From JAABYT01 sp041581935 (GTDB lineage Bacteria; Pseudomonadota; Gammaproteobacteria; HK1): 12,451 bases of DNA. Below the pieces are notes generated by a model that worked only from the letters and a program-made list of their open reading frames with translations, did not search any database and was not told the DNA's origin. Shown in pieces: positions 6,476 to 12,451 of this stretch; the first letter of the stretch is position 1, and every line of letters begins with the position of its first letter. Made by a program: the position numbers and the translations under genes. Location of the stretch: positions 1-12,451 of the forward strand of contig JBFICP010000081.1 of the NCBI GenBank assembly GCA_041581935.1. The letters are read 5' to 3'.

Positions 6476-7315
6476 TTAATGTGCCTGATGTGCCATATCA
6501 AGGTACACGACGGTCAGGATCATGAATATGAACGCCTGCAGCAGCACGATAAGAATGTGAAATACCGCCCACGCCCATTGCAGTGCGCCACCTACAGCTG
6601 CCCACATCAGGCCTCCGCTGTAGAGCAACGCAATGAGTATGAATATCATCTCGCCCGCATAGAGGTTGCCGAACAAGCGCAGCGCCAGTGAGACGGGCTT
6701 CGAGATCAGACTGACGCCTTCGAGCAGCAGGTTCACGGGAAACATCCATTTCGGGAACGGCTGAAAGGCCAGTTCGCCGAAAAAGCCGCCAAAGCCCTTT
6801 TCCTTGATGCTGTAGTAGATCATCAATACGAACACCGCGACCGCCAATCCGAACGTGGCGTTGGGATCGGTCGTCGGCACGACCTTCATGTAGGGAATTC
6901 CGATCTGAGTTGCTAACCACGGAATCCAGTCCACAGGGACCAGATCCATTAAATTCATGAGCAGGATCCAGACGAACAGCGTGAGCGCGATGGGCGCCAC
7001 TAAATCGTTCTTGGCAGAGAAGGTTCCGCGTACGTTGTTGTCGATGAATTCGATGACCATCTCGACGAAATTCTGCCACTTTCCCGGAACGCCGCTCGTC
7101 GCTTTCGCGGCCGCGCGATAGAAGAAAAACAGAAACATGGCGCCAAGGCCTATCGACCAGAACATGGTATCCAGGTGAATGGCCCAGAACCCCATTTCGC
7201 GCGCTTCATCGGCGCCATGAGCGATCCCGATTGATCCGTCCGGACGAACACCCAACGTCAGATTCTGCAGATGATGCTGTATGTATTCGGTGGAAGTGGG
7301 ATTTTCCGACGCCAT
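6476..7315 (-). CDS. atpB: ATP synthase Fo subunit a
   Basis: Subunit a is the stator membrane protein that holds the two proton half-channels next to the c-ring. It is 279 aa. Several hydrophobic segments are visible: around 50-67, 107-125, 155-170, 207-232 and 245-272. The essential arginine, Arg210 in E. coli, is Arg213 here, in SLALRLFGNLYAGE. The conserved NLMDLVPVDWIP and the C-terminal helix with LLQAFIFMILTVVYL are also present. The ATG at 7313-7315 has a modest purine-rich Shine-Dalgarno region (AGGTAGAGATAGAG). It follows atpI by 35 nt and precedes atpE by 45 nt. Confidence 0.98.
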   Translation of the reverse strand: MASENPTSTEYIQHHLQNLTLGVRPDGSIGIAHGADEAREMGFWAIHLDTMFWSIGLGAMFLFFFYRAAAKATSGVPGKWQNFVEMVIEFIDNNVRGTFSAKNDLVAPIALTLFVWILLMNLMDLVPVDWIPWLATQIGIPYMKVVPTTDPNATFGLAVAVFVLMIYYSIKEKGFGGFFGELAFQPFPKWMFPVNLLLEGVSLISKPVSLALRLFGNLYAGEMIFILIALLYSGGLMWAAVGGALQWAWAVFHILIVLLQAFIFMILTVVYLDMAHQAH

Positions 7316-7350
7316 GCTCTATCTCTACCTGAAGGGCGTTGTAATCGTCG

Positions 7351-7722
7351 TTAGCGATCTCTTGCTGAAGCGACCACTCCGGTCGCCTTCACCAACACAA
7401 AACCCGCCATGAGTGCCACAACGTTCAACGCCATTATAAAGGCGAAGACAGCTGCGAACAGGAGCGCCACCAGGGTCAGCTTGACGACTTCCGCGCGCAA
7501 CATCAGCGCCGCAGCCTCTGTCGGAGACCTGCCCCTGTACCGGCGAAATACGCGGCGGGCGAAATAGTAATCCGGGATTAGCGCTATCAACCCCCCGAGC
7601 AGCGCCGAGTAGCTTGCCTCTACCCCGTGTGCCAGCGCGACGCAGGCAGTGGCAAGCATGACCACAACCTCGGCCCGGACAAATCGGGCAAAGGGAATCA
7701 GTTGGTTCGCAGTATTGTCCAC
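7351..7722 (-). CDS. atpI: ATP synthase assembly protein AtpI
   Basis: AtpI is a small inner-membrane protein encoded first in many atp operons; it assists assembly or stability of the c-ring and is usually not essential. The product is 123 aa with four hydrophobic stretches (about 18-32, 38-51, 80-96 and 98-114). The pattern LLGGLIALIPDYYFARRVFRRYRG, then EVVKLTLVALLFAAVF, fits the AtpI/I-subunit family, which has low sequence conservation. The start is GTG (7720-7722), the only ATG/GTG/TTG in frame after the stop codon at about 7813. Its Shine-Dalgarno is unclear: AGG-rich sequence lies too near and a GGGAGG lies about 17 nt away. It is the first gene after the predicted operon promoter. 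Confidence 0.88.
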   Translation of the reverse strand: MDNTANQLIPFARFVRAEVVVMLATACVALAHGVEASYSALLGGLIALIPDYYFARRVFRRYRGRSPTEAAALMLRAEVVKLTLVALLFAAVFAFIMALNVVALMAGFVLVKATGVVASARDR

Positions 7723-7806
7723 CCCTGCCGCCAGGCCTGCCTCCCGTTGGTCTGCGATCCCGCGCTTTTCGGCACGCTCGAGCCGCGGACCCGCCTTGGC
7801 GGACGA

Positions 7807-7827
7807 CGCGGGCTACGAGTGCCCGCG
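7807..7827. other. Hairpin in the atp operon leader
   Basis: A 7-bp perfect stem, CGCGGGC (7807-7813) with GCCCGCG (7821-7827), closes a 7-nt loop. It lies about 15-35 nt downstream of the predicted transcription start. A second small stem, CCGCC/GGCGG, follows at 7791-7802. No T-run follows either, so they do not form an intrinsic terminator. They may stabilise the transcript or take part in leader control; no known riboswitch was recognised. Confidence 0.5.
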
Positions 7828-7846
7828 GTCGCTGCAAAGAGCCGCG

Positions 7847-7876
7847 AGTATACGGTCCGCGCGGGCCGCCGATCAA
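7847..7876 (-). promoter_or_regulatory. Predicted sigma70-type promoter of the atp operon
   Basis: On the minus strand TTGATC (7871-7876) and TATACT (7847-7852) are separated by 18 nt. They match the -35 and -10 consensus at 4 and 5 of 6 positions. The element lies right after the parB stop and before atpI, exactly where the main atp promoter is expected. The predicted start near 7840 gives a leader of about 118 nt. I have seen the motif but have no transcription data. Confidence 0.7.
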
Positions 7877-7901
7877 ATCCGGTCGGGTTTACCCGCGGCG
7901 A

Positions 7902-8771
7902 CTATTTGATGCGCTCGAGAATGCCGTCGAGCTGTTCGAGACTCGTGTAATGAACCACCAACCGCCCCTTGCCGCTGCCCCCTTGAACGATCTGCACGCG
8001 TGCCCCCAGTCGCTCGCCGAGCTCGTCCGAGAGCCGGCGCACGTCCGGATCGTCACCTCCATCGGACACCGACTTCGAGCTCGGCGGGGTTTTCATGCGC
8101 CGCACCAGGTCCTCGGTCTGACGCGCCGTGAGCTCTCTGGAAACGACTTCCCTGGCAGCCCGGCTCTGGGCCTCGCCCTTCAAGCCGAGCAGCGCACGCG
8201 CATGGCCCATGTCGAGCTCACCCTGCTCCACGAGCGCGCGTGCATCGTCACCGAGATCCAGCAGCCGCAACAGGTTGCTGACGCCGACTCTCGAGCGGCC
8301 GATGGCATCGGCAGCCTCCTGGTGGGTGAGGTTGAACTCCTCGATCAGACGGCCAACGGCGCTGGCTTCCTCGATGGGATTGAGGTCCTCGCGCTGGATA
8401 TTCTCGATGAGCGCGATGGCGAGCGCCGCATCGTCGGTGACTTCGCGAACGACCGCAGGGATCTCTGACAGGCCAGCGGCCTGCGCAGCCCGCCAGCGCC
8501 GCTCGCCGGCAATGATCTCGAAATGCTGGCCATCCTCGGCGGGTCGAACCACGATCGGCTGGACCACCCCCCGCGCGCGTATCGATTGAGTCAGCTCCTC
8601 GAGCGCCTCCGGAGCGATGTGCATGCGCGGTTGAAACCGACCGCGTTCGATGAGGTCGAGGGGCAGCTCGCGCAGCTGGCCGTCCGCCACCACCGCCGCA
8701 ACGTGTGTACCGGCGCTCGCTCCGAGCAGCGCATCGAGCCCGCGACCCAGCCCGCGACGCTTAGTAGACAC
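7902..8771 (-). CDS. parB: Chromosome-partitioning protein ParB
   Basis: ParB binds parS sites near the origin, loads as a CTP-dependent sliding clamp and stimulates ParA to separate sister origins. The product is 289 aa. The N-terminal ParA-interacting motif is KRRGLGRGLDALLG (4-17). The CTP-binding ParB/Srx domain has FQPRMHI, the GERRWR box (89-94) and ENIQREDLNPIEEA (123-136). A helix-turn-helix lies around 147-170 (LTHQEAADAIGRSRVGVSNL). The C-terminal dimerisation part ends KGRLVVHYTSLEQLDGILERIK. I chose the GTG at 8769-8771: it gives the standard MSTKRRGLGRG N-terminus and has GGGAG 7 nt upstream. An in-frame ATG at 8816 lacks a Shine-Dalgarno. The GTG overlaps the end of a short leader ORF. 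Confidence 0.96.
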   Translation of the reverse strand: MSTKRRGLGRGLDALLGASAGTHVAAVVADGQLRELPLDLIERGRFQPRMHIAPEALEELTQSIRARGVVQPIVVRPAEDGQHFEIIAGERRWRAAQAAGLSEIPAVVREVTDDAALAIALIENIQREDLNPIEEASAVGRLIEEFNLTHQEAADAIGRSRVGVSNLLRLLDLGDDARALVEQGELDMGHARALLGLKGEAQSRAAREVVSRELTARQTEDLVRRMKTPPSSKSVSDGGDDPDVRRLSDELGERLGARVQIVQGGSGKGRLVVHYTSLEQLDGILERIK

Positions 8772-8859
8772 GCCGCGGCTCCCATGCGACTGCGCATGGT
8801 TTGCTCGTGCGGGCATCGCACAAGCAGGGCAGCACCCCGATGACAGGACTCATTATCAT
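8761..8859 (-). CDS. Possible 32-codon leader ORF overlapping the parB start
   Basis: After parA, the minus strand has an excellent Shine-Dalgarno, AGGAGGGAG, then 8 nt and an ATG (8857-8859). The frame runs 32 codons to TAA at 8761-8763, ending 11 nt inside parB (parB starts at 8771, in another frame). The peptide begins MIMSPVIGVLPCLC, has three cysteines (12, 14, 22) and ends PRRVY. I recognise no family and it need not have a function as a peptide. The Shine-Dalgarno is stronger than that of parA or atpI, so a ribosome probably starts here. The overlap would couple its translation to parB. Translation is inferred and not proven; conservation in relatives is unknown. Confidence 0.45.
   Translation of the reverse strand: MIMSPVIGVLPCLCDARTSKPCAVAWEPRRVY
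8782..8799. promoter_or_regulatory. Hairpin covering part of the parB ribosome-binding site
   Basis: A perfect 7-bp stem, CCATGCG (8782-8788) with CGCATGG (8793-8799), closes a 4-nt loop. The parB Shine-Dalgarno GGGAG corresponds to 8779-8783 on the minus strand, so its first two G residues are paired in the stem. A ribosome reading the leader ORF would open it. This is the layout of a translational-coupling switch; the function is inferred. Confidence 0.5.
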
Positions 8860-8905
8860 TGTGCGTTCTCCCTCCTGCGCGTCGCCGCCGCCCAGGTCAT
8901 ATGAG

Positions 8906-9694
8906 CTACGCCTTGGCGGCCTGCAGATGCGCGCCGTCGCGGCGCAGAATCTCACCCGCCAACGCGAGGTAAGCCAGCGCGCCGCTCGAGTTTCGATCGT
9001 AGAGCAACGCGGGCAACCCATGGCTGGGCGCCTCGGCCAGCCTCACGTTACGCGGAATAACCGTGCTGTACACCTTGGTGCCGAAGTGCTTCACGAGCTG
9101 CTGTGAAACCTGGGTGGACAAATTGTTGCGCGGGTCGTACATGGTGCGCAGCAACCCCTCGACTCGAAGCGCCGGATTCAGAAGCGATCGAATTTTCTCG
9201 ACCGTTTCCAGCAACGCCGACAATCCTTCCAGCGCATAGTACTCGCACTGCATGGGGATCATCACGGAGTCGGCAGCCACCAGCGCGTTCACGGTCAGCA
9301 TGTTGAGCGATGGCGGGCAATCGATAATCAGATAGTCGTAGCTGTCGCTGACCGGCTTCAACGCCTGACGCAGACGGAGCTCACGACCGATCTCCTCGAG
9401 CAACGCCACTTCCGCTCCGGTCAGATCGGAGTTTGCGGGCAGCAGCGCGTAACCGCTGTGCTCCACTGCCACCGTCACCTGGGCGACACTCGCCTCGCCC
9501 ATGAGCACCTCGTAGCTCGAGCGCTCGAGGCCGCGCTTGTCCACCCCACTGCCCATGGTGGCATTGCCCTGCGGATCGAGGTCGACGAGCAGAACCCGCC
9601 GCTTGGCGGCGGCCAGCGAGGCCCCCAGATTGATGCTGGTGGTGGTTTTGCCGACGCCACCCTTCTGATTGGCAACCGCGATGATCTTGCCCAT
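8906..9694 (-). CDS. parA: Chromosome-partitioning ATPase ParA (Soj)
   Basis: ParA is a Walker-type ATPase that binds the nucleoid as an ATP dimer and moves ParB-parS complexes. The product is 262 aa, typical of short chromosomal ParA/Soj without an N-terminal DNA-binding domain. It has the deviant Walker A KGGVGKTT (11-18, with signature Lys11 and Lys16), DLDPQGNAT (38-46), and the Walker B region YLIIDCPPSLN (121-131, Asp125). NQKGGVGKTTTSINLGA and the downstream ECPPS-like region place it in the ParA/MinD group; the genomic context with parB and rsmG fixes it as chromosomal ParA. The ATG at 9692-9694 gives the standard MGKIIAVANQKGG start. Its Shine-Dalgarno is weak (GGAG about 14 nt upstream). 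It lies 24 nt after rsmG. Confidence 0.97.
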   Translation of the reverse strand: MGKIIAVANQKGGVGKTTTSINLGASLAAAKRRVLLVDLDPQGNATMGSGVDKRGLERSSYEVLMGEASVAQVTVAVEHSGYALLPANSDLTGAEVALLEEIGRELRLRQALKPVSDSYDYLIIDCPPSLNMLTVNALVAADSVMIPMQCEYYALEGLSALLETVEKIRSLLNPALRVEGLLRTMYDPRNNLSTQVSQQLVKHFGTKVYSTVIPRNVRLAEAPSHGLPALLYDRNSSGALAYLALAGEILRRDGAHLQAAKA

Positions 9695-9718
9695 CGGCTC
9701 TCGCTCAGCTCCGAATCG

Positions 9719-10435
9719 TCAGCTATCGCCGCGCTCCGCGCCAGATTCTCGCGCGTGCGGTGACATCGAGCCCCGTTCTCGGGTCACGATCACCAGATGG
9801 CGCCGCCCGTCATCGAGCCCGGGAAGTCGCACCGGCACCACCTTTGTCCGCCCAGCGTATCCGCCCAAGGCCGACAGCTCTTGCTCAGGATAGCGCCCCT
9901 TCATGGCGATCATGCGGCCCCCCGGCGCGAGCAGATGCTCGGCTCCGGAGACGAACTCGGCAAGATTCGAGAGCGCGCGACTTATGATAGTGGAAAAGCG
10001 CGTGCCCGGGTGAAAATCCTCCACCCGGATCCGCTCCACGCGCACGTTGTCGAGTTCGAGCTCGACTCGTGCGTGGATCAGGAACCGACATTTTTTCGCG
10101 CTGCTGTCCAGAAGCACCCAGGCGATCGCGGGATTGGCAGCCGCCAGCACCAGCCCCGGCAATCCCGCCCCGCTGCCGACGTCGAGGCATCGCCGGCCGC
10201 GCAGGTGGGGCAATGCCGCGAGGCTGTCGAGCAGGTGTCGTGGAACCATTTCCAGAGGGTCGCGCACCGCGGTCAGATTGTAGGCGCGGTTCCAGCGTTC
10301 GAGCAGACGCAGATAGCGAACGAGCCGGTCACGGATGGGCCCGTCGAGGTCCACACCCATGGATGCGAGCCCCGCGTCCAGGCAGCGGCCAAGCGCGGCC
10401 GCGTCGCAATCAGGCGCGTCGGCGCGCCCCCGCAC
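9719..10435 (-). CDS. rsmG: 16S rRNA (guanine527-N7) methyltransferase RsmG (GidB)
   Basis: RsmG methylates N7 of G527 in 16S rRNA with S-adenosylmethionine; loss gives low-level streptomycin resistance in several bacteria. It is 238 aa, longer than the 207 aa of E. coli, owing to an N-terminal extension of about 15 residues and a polar C-terminal tail (SPHARESGAERGDS). Key blocks are RYLRLLERWNRAYNLTAVRDP (40-60), RHLLDSLA, SAM motif LDVGSGAGLPG (84-94), LLDSSAKKCRFL (108-119), SRALSNL (152-158) and MKGRYPEQE (178-186). The start is GTG (10433-10435) with an AGG 6 nt upstream; the next ATG, at residue 26, would cut the first conserved helix. It overlaps the end of mnmG by 26 nt. Confidence 0.95.
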   Translation of the reverse strand: MRGRADAPDCDAAALGRCLDAGLASMGVDLDGPIRDRLVRYLRLLERWNRAYNLTAVRDPLEMVPRHLLDSLAALPHLRGRRCLDVGSGAGLPGLVLAAANPAIAWVLLDSSAKKCRFLIHARVELELDNVRVERIRVEDFHPGTRFSTIISRALSNLAEFVSGAEHLLAPGGRMIAMKGRYPEQELSALGGYAGRTKVVPVRLPGLDDGRRHLVIVTRERGSMSPHARESGAERGDS

Positions 10436-12332
10436 CGGGGACCTCGCTCGATGGCTGCTCGAGACGACGCTTCTTCAAATGCACGAGCAGCAGCGAAACC
10501 GCCGCCGGCGTCACACCGTCGATTCGCGAGGCCTGGCCGATGGTGGCGGGACGTCGCGACGAGAGCTTCTCGCAGACTTCCGCGGACAGTCCGCGAACCT
10601 GCGTATAGTCGAGATCGTCGGGCAACGCCGTCTGCTGGTGGCTGAGACTCCTCTCGACCTCGGCCTGCTGCCGCTCGATATATCCGTGATAGCGCGCCTG
10701 GATCTCGATTTGCCCGGCGACCGCCTCGTCGGCGACCCCCGGGCCGACGCCGGGCAGGGTCACGAGCGCACGATAGCTCACCTCGGGACGGCGCAATAGC
10801 TCCGATGCCCGGCACTCGCGATCGAGAGCCGTGCCGACAACGCGCTCGAGCACTTGCGCATCGCTCGACCCGGGGCGAACCAGAATCCGGCCGAGCCTGT
10901 GTTGCTCGCCCTCGATGGCAGCGCGCTTGGCTTCGAAGGCACGCCAGCGATCGTCGTCCACCAGCCCCAGCGTTCGCCCGTGCGCGGTGAGCCGCAGATC
11001 CGCATTGTCCTCGCGCAGCAGAAGGCGGTATTCCGCCCGGCTGGTGAACATCCGGTAGGGCTCGCTGGTGCCGCGGGTCACGAGATCATCGATAAGCACG
11101 CCGATATAGGCTTGATCGCGGCGCGGCCACCAGGTGACGAGACCCCGGGCGGTGCGCGCGGCATTCAGCCCGGCGATCAAACCCTGGGCGGCCGCCTCCT
11201 CGTAGCCCGTGGTCCCGTTGATCTGCCCGGCGAAGAACAGACCCGGGATGAAGCGGGTCTCGAGGCTCGCATCGAGGTCCCGGGGATCGAAGAAATCGTA
11301 CTCGATGGCGTAGCCGGGGCGCGTGATGTGCGCCTTCTCGAATCCCCGAATGGAACGCACCATCTCGAACTGCACGTCGAAGGGCAGGCTGGTCGAGATT
11401 CCGTTTGGATAGACCTCACGCGTATCGAGGCCTTCCGGCTCGACAAAAATCTGGTGCGACGTGCGCTCGGGAAAGCGCACCACCTTGTCTTCCACCGACG
11501 GGCAGTAGCGCGGCCCGACGCCTTCGATGACGCCGCTGTACATGGGCGAGCGATCGAGCGCCGCGCGTATGATGGCATGGCTTCGGGCATTCGTATGGGT
11601 AATGTGACAAGGCACCTGTCGCGGATGCTGTCGCGCATCGCCCAGATACGAGAAGACCGGCACCGGCGAGTCCCCCGGCTGACCCTCGAGCAAATCGAAG
11701 TCGATGGTGCGCGCATCGATGCGCGGCGGCGTGCCGGTCTTCAGCCGGTCGACGCGGAACGGATATTCACGCAGCCGCCTGGCCAGAGCGTTGGCGGGCG
11801 GATCGCCGGCACGACCACCCTCGTAGTTCGTAAGCCCGATATGAATGCGGCCACCGAGGAAGGTTCCGACCGTGAGCACCACGCTGCTGGCGCGAAACTC
11901 GAGCCCCATCTGGGTGCGCGCGCCGACCGCGCGGCCGCCCTCAACGACCAAGTCGTCCACCGCTTGCTGGAAGAGCGTCAGATTCGGCTGAGATTCCAGG
12001 CGCGAGCGAATGAACGCGCGGTACAGCCCCCGGTCGATTTGCGCGCGGGTCGCGCGAACCGCCGGCCCCTTGCGGGCGTTGAGGGTCCGGAACTGGATGC
12101 CGCAAGCGTCCGCCGCGACCGCCATGACACCGCCGAGCGCGTCGATTTCCCGCACCAAATGTCCCTTACCGATTCCGCCGATGGCGGGGTTGCAGCTCAT
12201 CTGCCCGAGGGTCTCGATGCTCTGCGTCAGGAGCAGAGTGCGCGCGCCGAGCCGCGCGGACGCGAGCGCGGCCTCGGTGCCGGCGTGGCCGCCGCCGATG
12301 ACGATGACGTCGAAATCTTGTGGGTAGCGCAT
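10410..12332 (-). CDS. mnmG: tRNA uridine-5-carboxymethylaminomethyl modification enzyme MnmG (GidA)
   Basis: With MnmE, MnmG uses FAD and methylene-tetrahydrofolate to make cmnm5U at the wobble position U34 of several tRNAs. From this start it is 640 aa (E. coli 629). It has the dinucleotide motif IGGGHAG (12-18), SCNPAIGGIGKGHLV (46-60, conserved Cys47), the conserved QVPCHITHTN block, GTTGYEEAAAQG near the FAD site, SRAEYRLLLREDNADLRL and GQASRIDGVTPAAVSLLLVHLKK near the C-terminus. I chose the ATG at 12330-12332 because MRYPQDFDVIVIGGGHAG aligns with E. coli MFYPDPFDVIIIGGGHAG. An in-frame ATG at 12387-12389 would add 19 residues and has a better Shine-Dalgarno (AGGAG, 5 nt away), so the start is open. 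It overlaps rsmG by 26 nt. MnmE is often encoded nearby, but would be outside the window. Confidence 0.97.
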   Translation of the reverse strand: MRYPQDFDVIVIGGGHAGTEAALASARLGARTLLLTQSIETLGQMSCNPAIGGIGKGHLVREIDALGGVMAVAADACGIQFRTLNARKGPAVRATRAQIDRGLYRAFIRSRLESQPNLTLFQQAVDDLVVEGGRAVGARTQMGLEFRASSVVLTVGTFLGGRIHIGLTNYEGGRAGDPPANALARRLREYPFRVDRLKTGTPPRIDARTIDFDLLEGQPGDSPVPVFSYLGDARQHPRQVPCHITHTNARSHAIIRAALDRSPMYSGVIEGVGPRYCPSVEDKVVRFPERTSHQIFVEPEGLDTREVYPNGISTSLPFDVQFEMVRSIRGFEKAHITRPGYAIEYDFFDPRDLDASLETRFIPGLFFAGQINGTTGYEEAAAQGLIAGLNAARTARGLVTWWPRRDQAYIGVLIDDLVTRGTSEPYRMFTSRAEYRLLLREDNADLRLTAHGRTLGLVDDDRWRAFEAKRAAIEGEQHRLGRILVRPGSSDAQVLERVVGTALDRECRASELLRRPEVSYRALVTLPGVGPGVADEAVAGQIEIQARYHGYIERQQAEVERSLSHQQTALPDDLDYTQVRGLSAEVCEKLSSRRPATIGQASRIDGVTPAAVSLLLVHLKKRRLEQPSSEVPGAGARRRA

Positions 12333-12353
12333 GACCGGGAGATCCGCAACGCA

Positions 12354-12370
12354 CGCCGGCGCCGCCGGCG
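12354..12370. other. Strong GC hairpin in front of mnmG
   Basis: A perfect 7-bp all-GC stem, CGCCGGC (12354-12360) with GCCGGCG (12364-12370), closes a 3-nt loop. It lies 22 nt upstream of the ATG at 12332 if that start is used, or inside the coding region if the ATG at 12389 is used. No T-run follows on either strand, so it is not an intrinsic terminator. Its role is unknown. Confidence 0.4.
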
Positions 12371-12451
12371 AAGTCCAGTCGGCAAGCATAGCGGCTCCTA
12401 CCCGTCAGTGCACCGCCGGAATTCCCGGTCGGGCGCGGGGTCGATTGCGCG

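Noticed and set aside
7325..7876. Minus-strand frame of 183 codons overlapping atpI
   Set aside because: It is rich in Arg, Gly, Cys and Pro, with no membrane segments. The other frame gives a proper AtpI with hydrophobic helices, and the predicted promoter overlaps the start of this frame.
7884..7895. CGGG-TTTA-CCCG after parB considered as a terminator or operator
   Set aside because: The stem is 4 bp with no T-run, and the centre is not palindromic; it is too weak to call.
8772..8816. Extended ParB start at the ATG at 8816, adding 15 residues
   Set aside because: No Shine-Dalgarno lies in front of it, while the GTG at 8771 has GGGAG at 7 nt and gives the family N-terminus.
9797..10645. 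Plus-strand open frame of 282 codons opposite rsmG and the end of mnmG
   Set aside because: It is antisense to two recognised genes, is rich in Arg, Ala, Pro and His as expected of a shadow frame, and has no motif.
12333..12451. Replication origin next to mnmG, as in E. coli
   Set aside because: No DnaA boxes (TTATCCACA-like) or AT-rich unwinding region are visible in the short stretch beyond mnmG.

Overview
This is a GC-rich chromosomal window from a gammaproteobacterium outside the Enterobacterales. Every gene I can support lies on the minus strand. In transcription order, from right to left, they are mnmG, rsmG, parA, (short leader ORF), parB, atpI, atpB, atpE, atpF, atpH, atpA, atpG, atpD, atpC and glmU, which is cut by the left edge. 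The order mnmG-rsmG-parA-parB-atp operon-glmU is a classic gammaproteobacterial arrangement, known for example from Pseudomonas. The protein sequences also resemble gammaproteobacterial family members: AtpA has the same residue numbering as E. coli for its P-loop and arginine finger, and AtpF is 156 aa as in E. coli. I cannot assign a genus from the sequence alone.

Right part (about 8760-12451): mnmG and rsmG act on tRNA wobble-uridine modification and 16S rRNA methylation. Their coding regions overlap by 26 nt. parA and parB encode the chromosomal segregation ATPase and the CTP-dependent clamp protein. The 134-nt space between them holds a 32-codon ORF with a strong Shine-Dalgarno sequence. 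Its end overlaps the parB start and contains a perfect hairpin that covers part of the parB ribosome-binding site.

Middle and left (697-7876): a sigma70-type promoter, with TATACT and TTGATC separated by 18 nt, lies between parB and atpI and probably drives the ATP synthase operon. The nine atp genes encode a complete proton-type F1Fo ATP synthase: a, c and b for Fo; delta, alpha, gamma, beta and epsilon for F1; plus the assembly factor AtpI. All reading frames are intact. The operon is interrupted between atpH and atpA by a REPIN-like inverted pair of REP sequences that begin with the GTAG head. This separates the Fo+delta half from the alpha-gamma-beta-epsilon half. A degenerate relative of the same repeat lies between atpC and glmU.

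Most of the window is conserved housekeeping DNA, and I see no sign of an undescribed multi-gene system. The items worth a second look are non-coding or very short: the parB leader ORF with its hairpin, the REPIN inside the operon, the structured atp leader, and the uncertain mnmG start next to a fragment of the repeat head.
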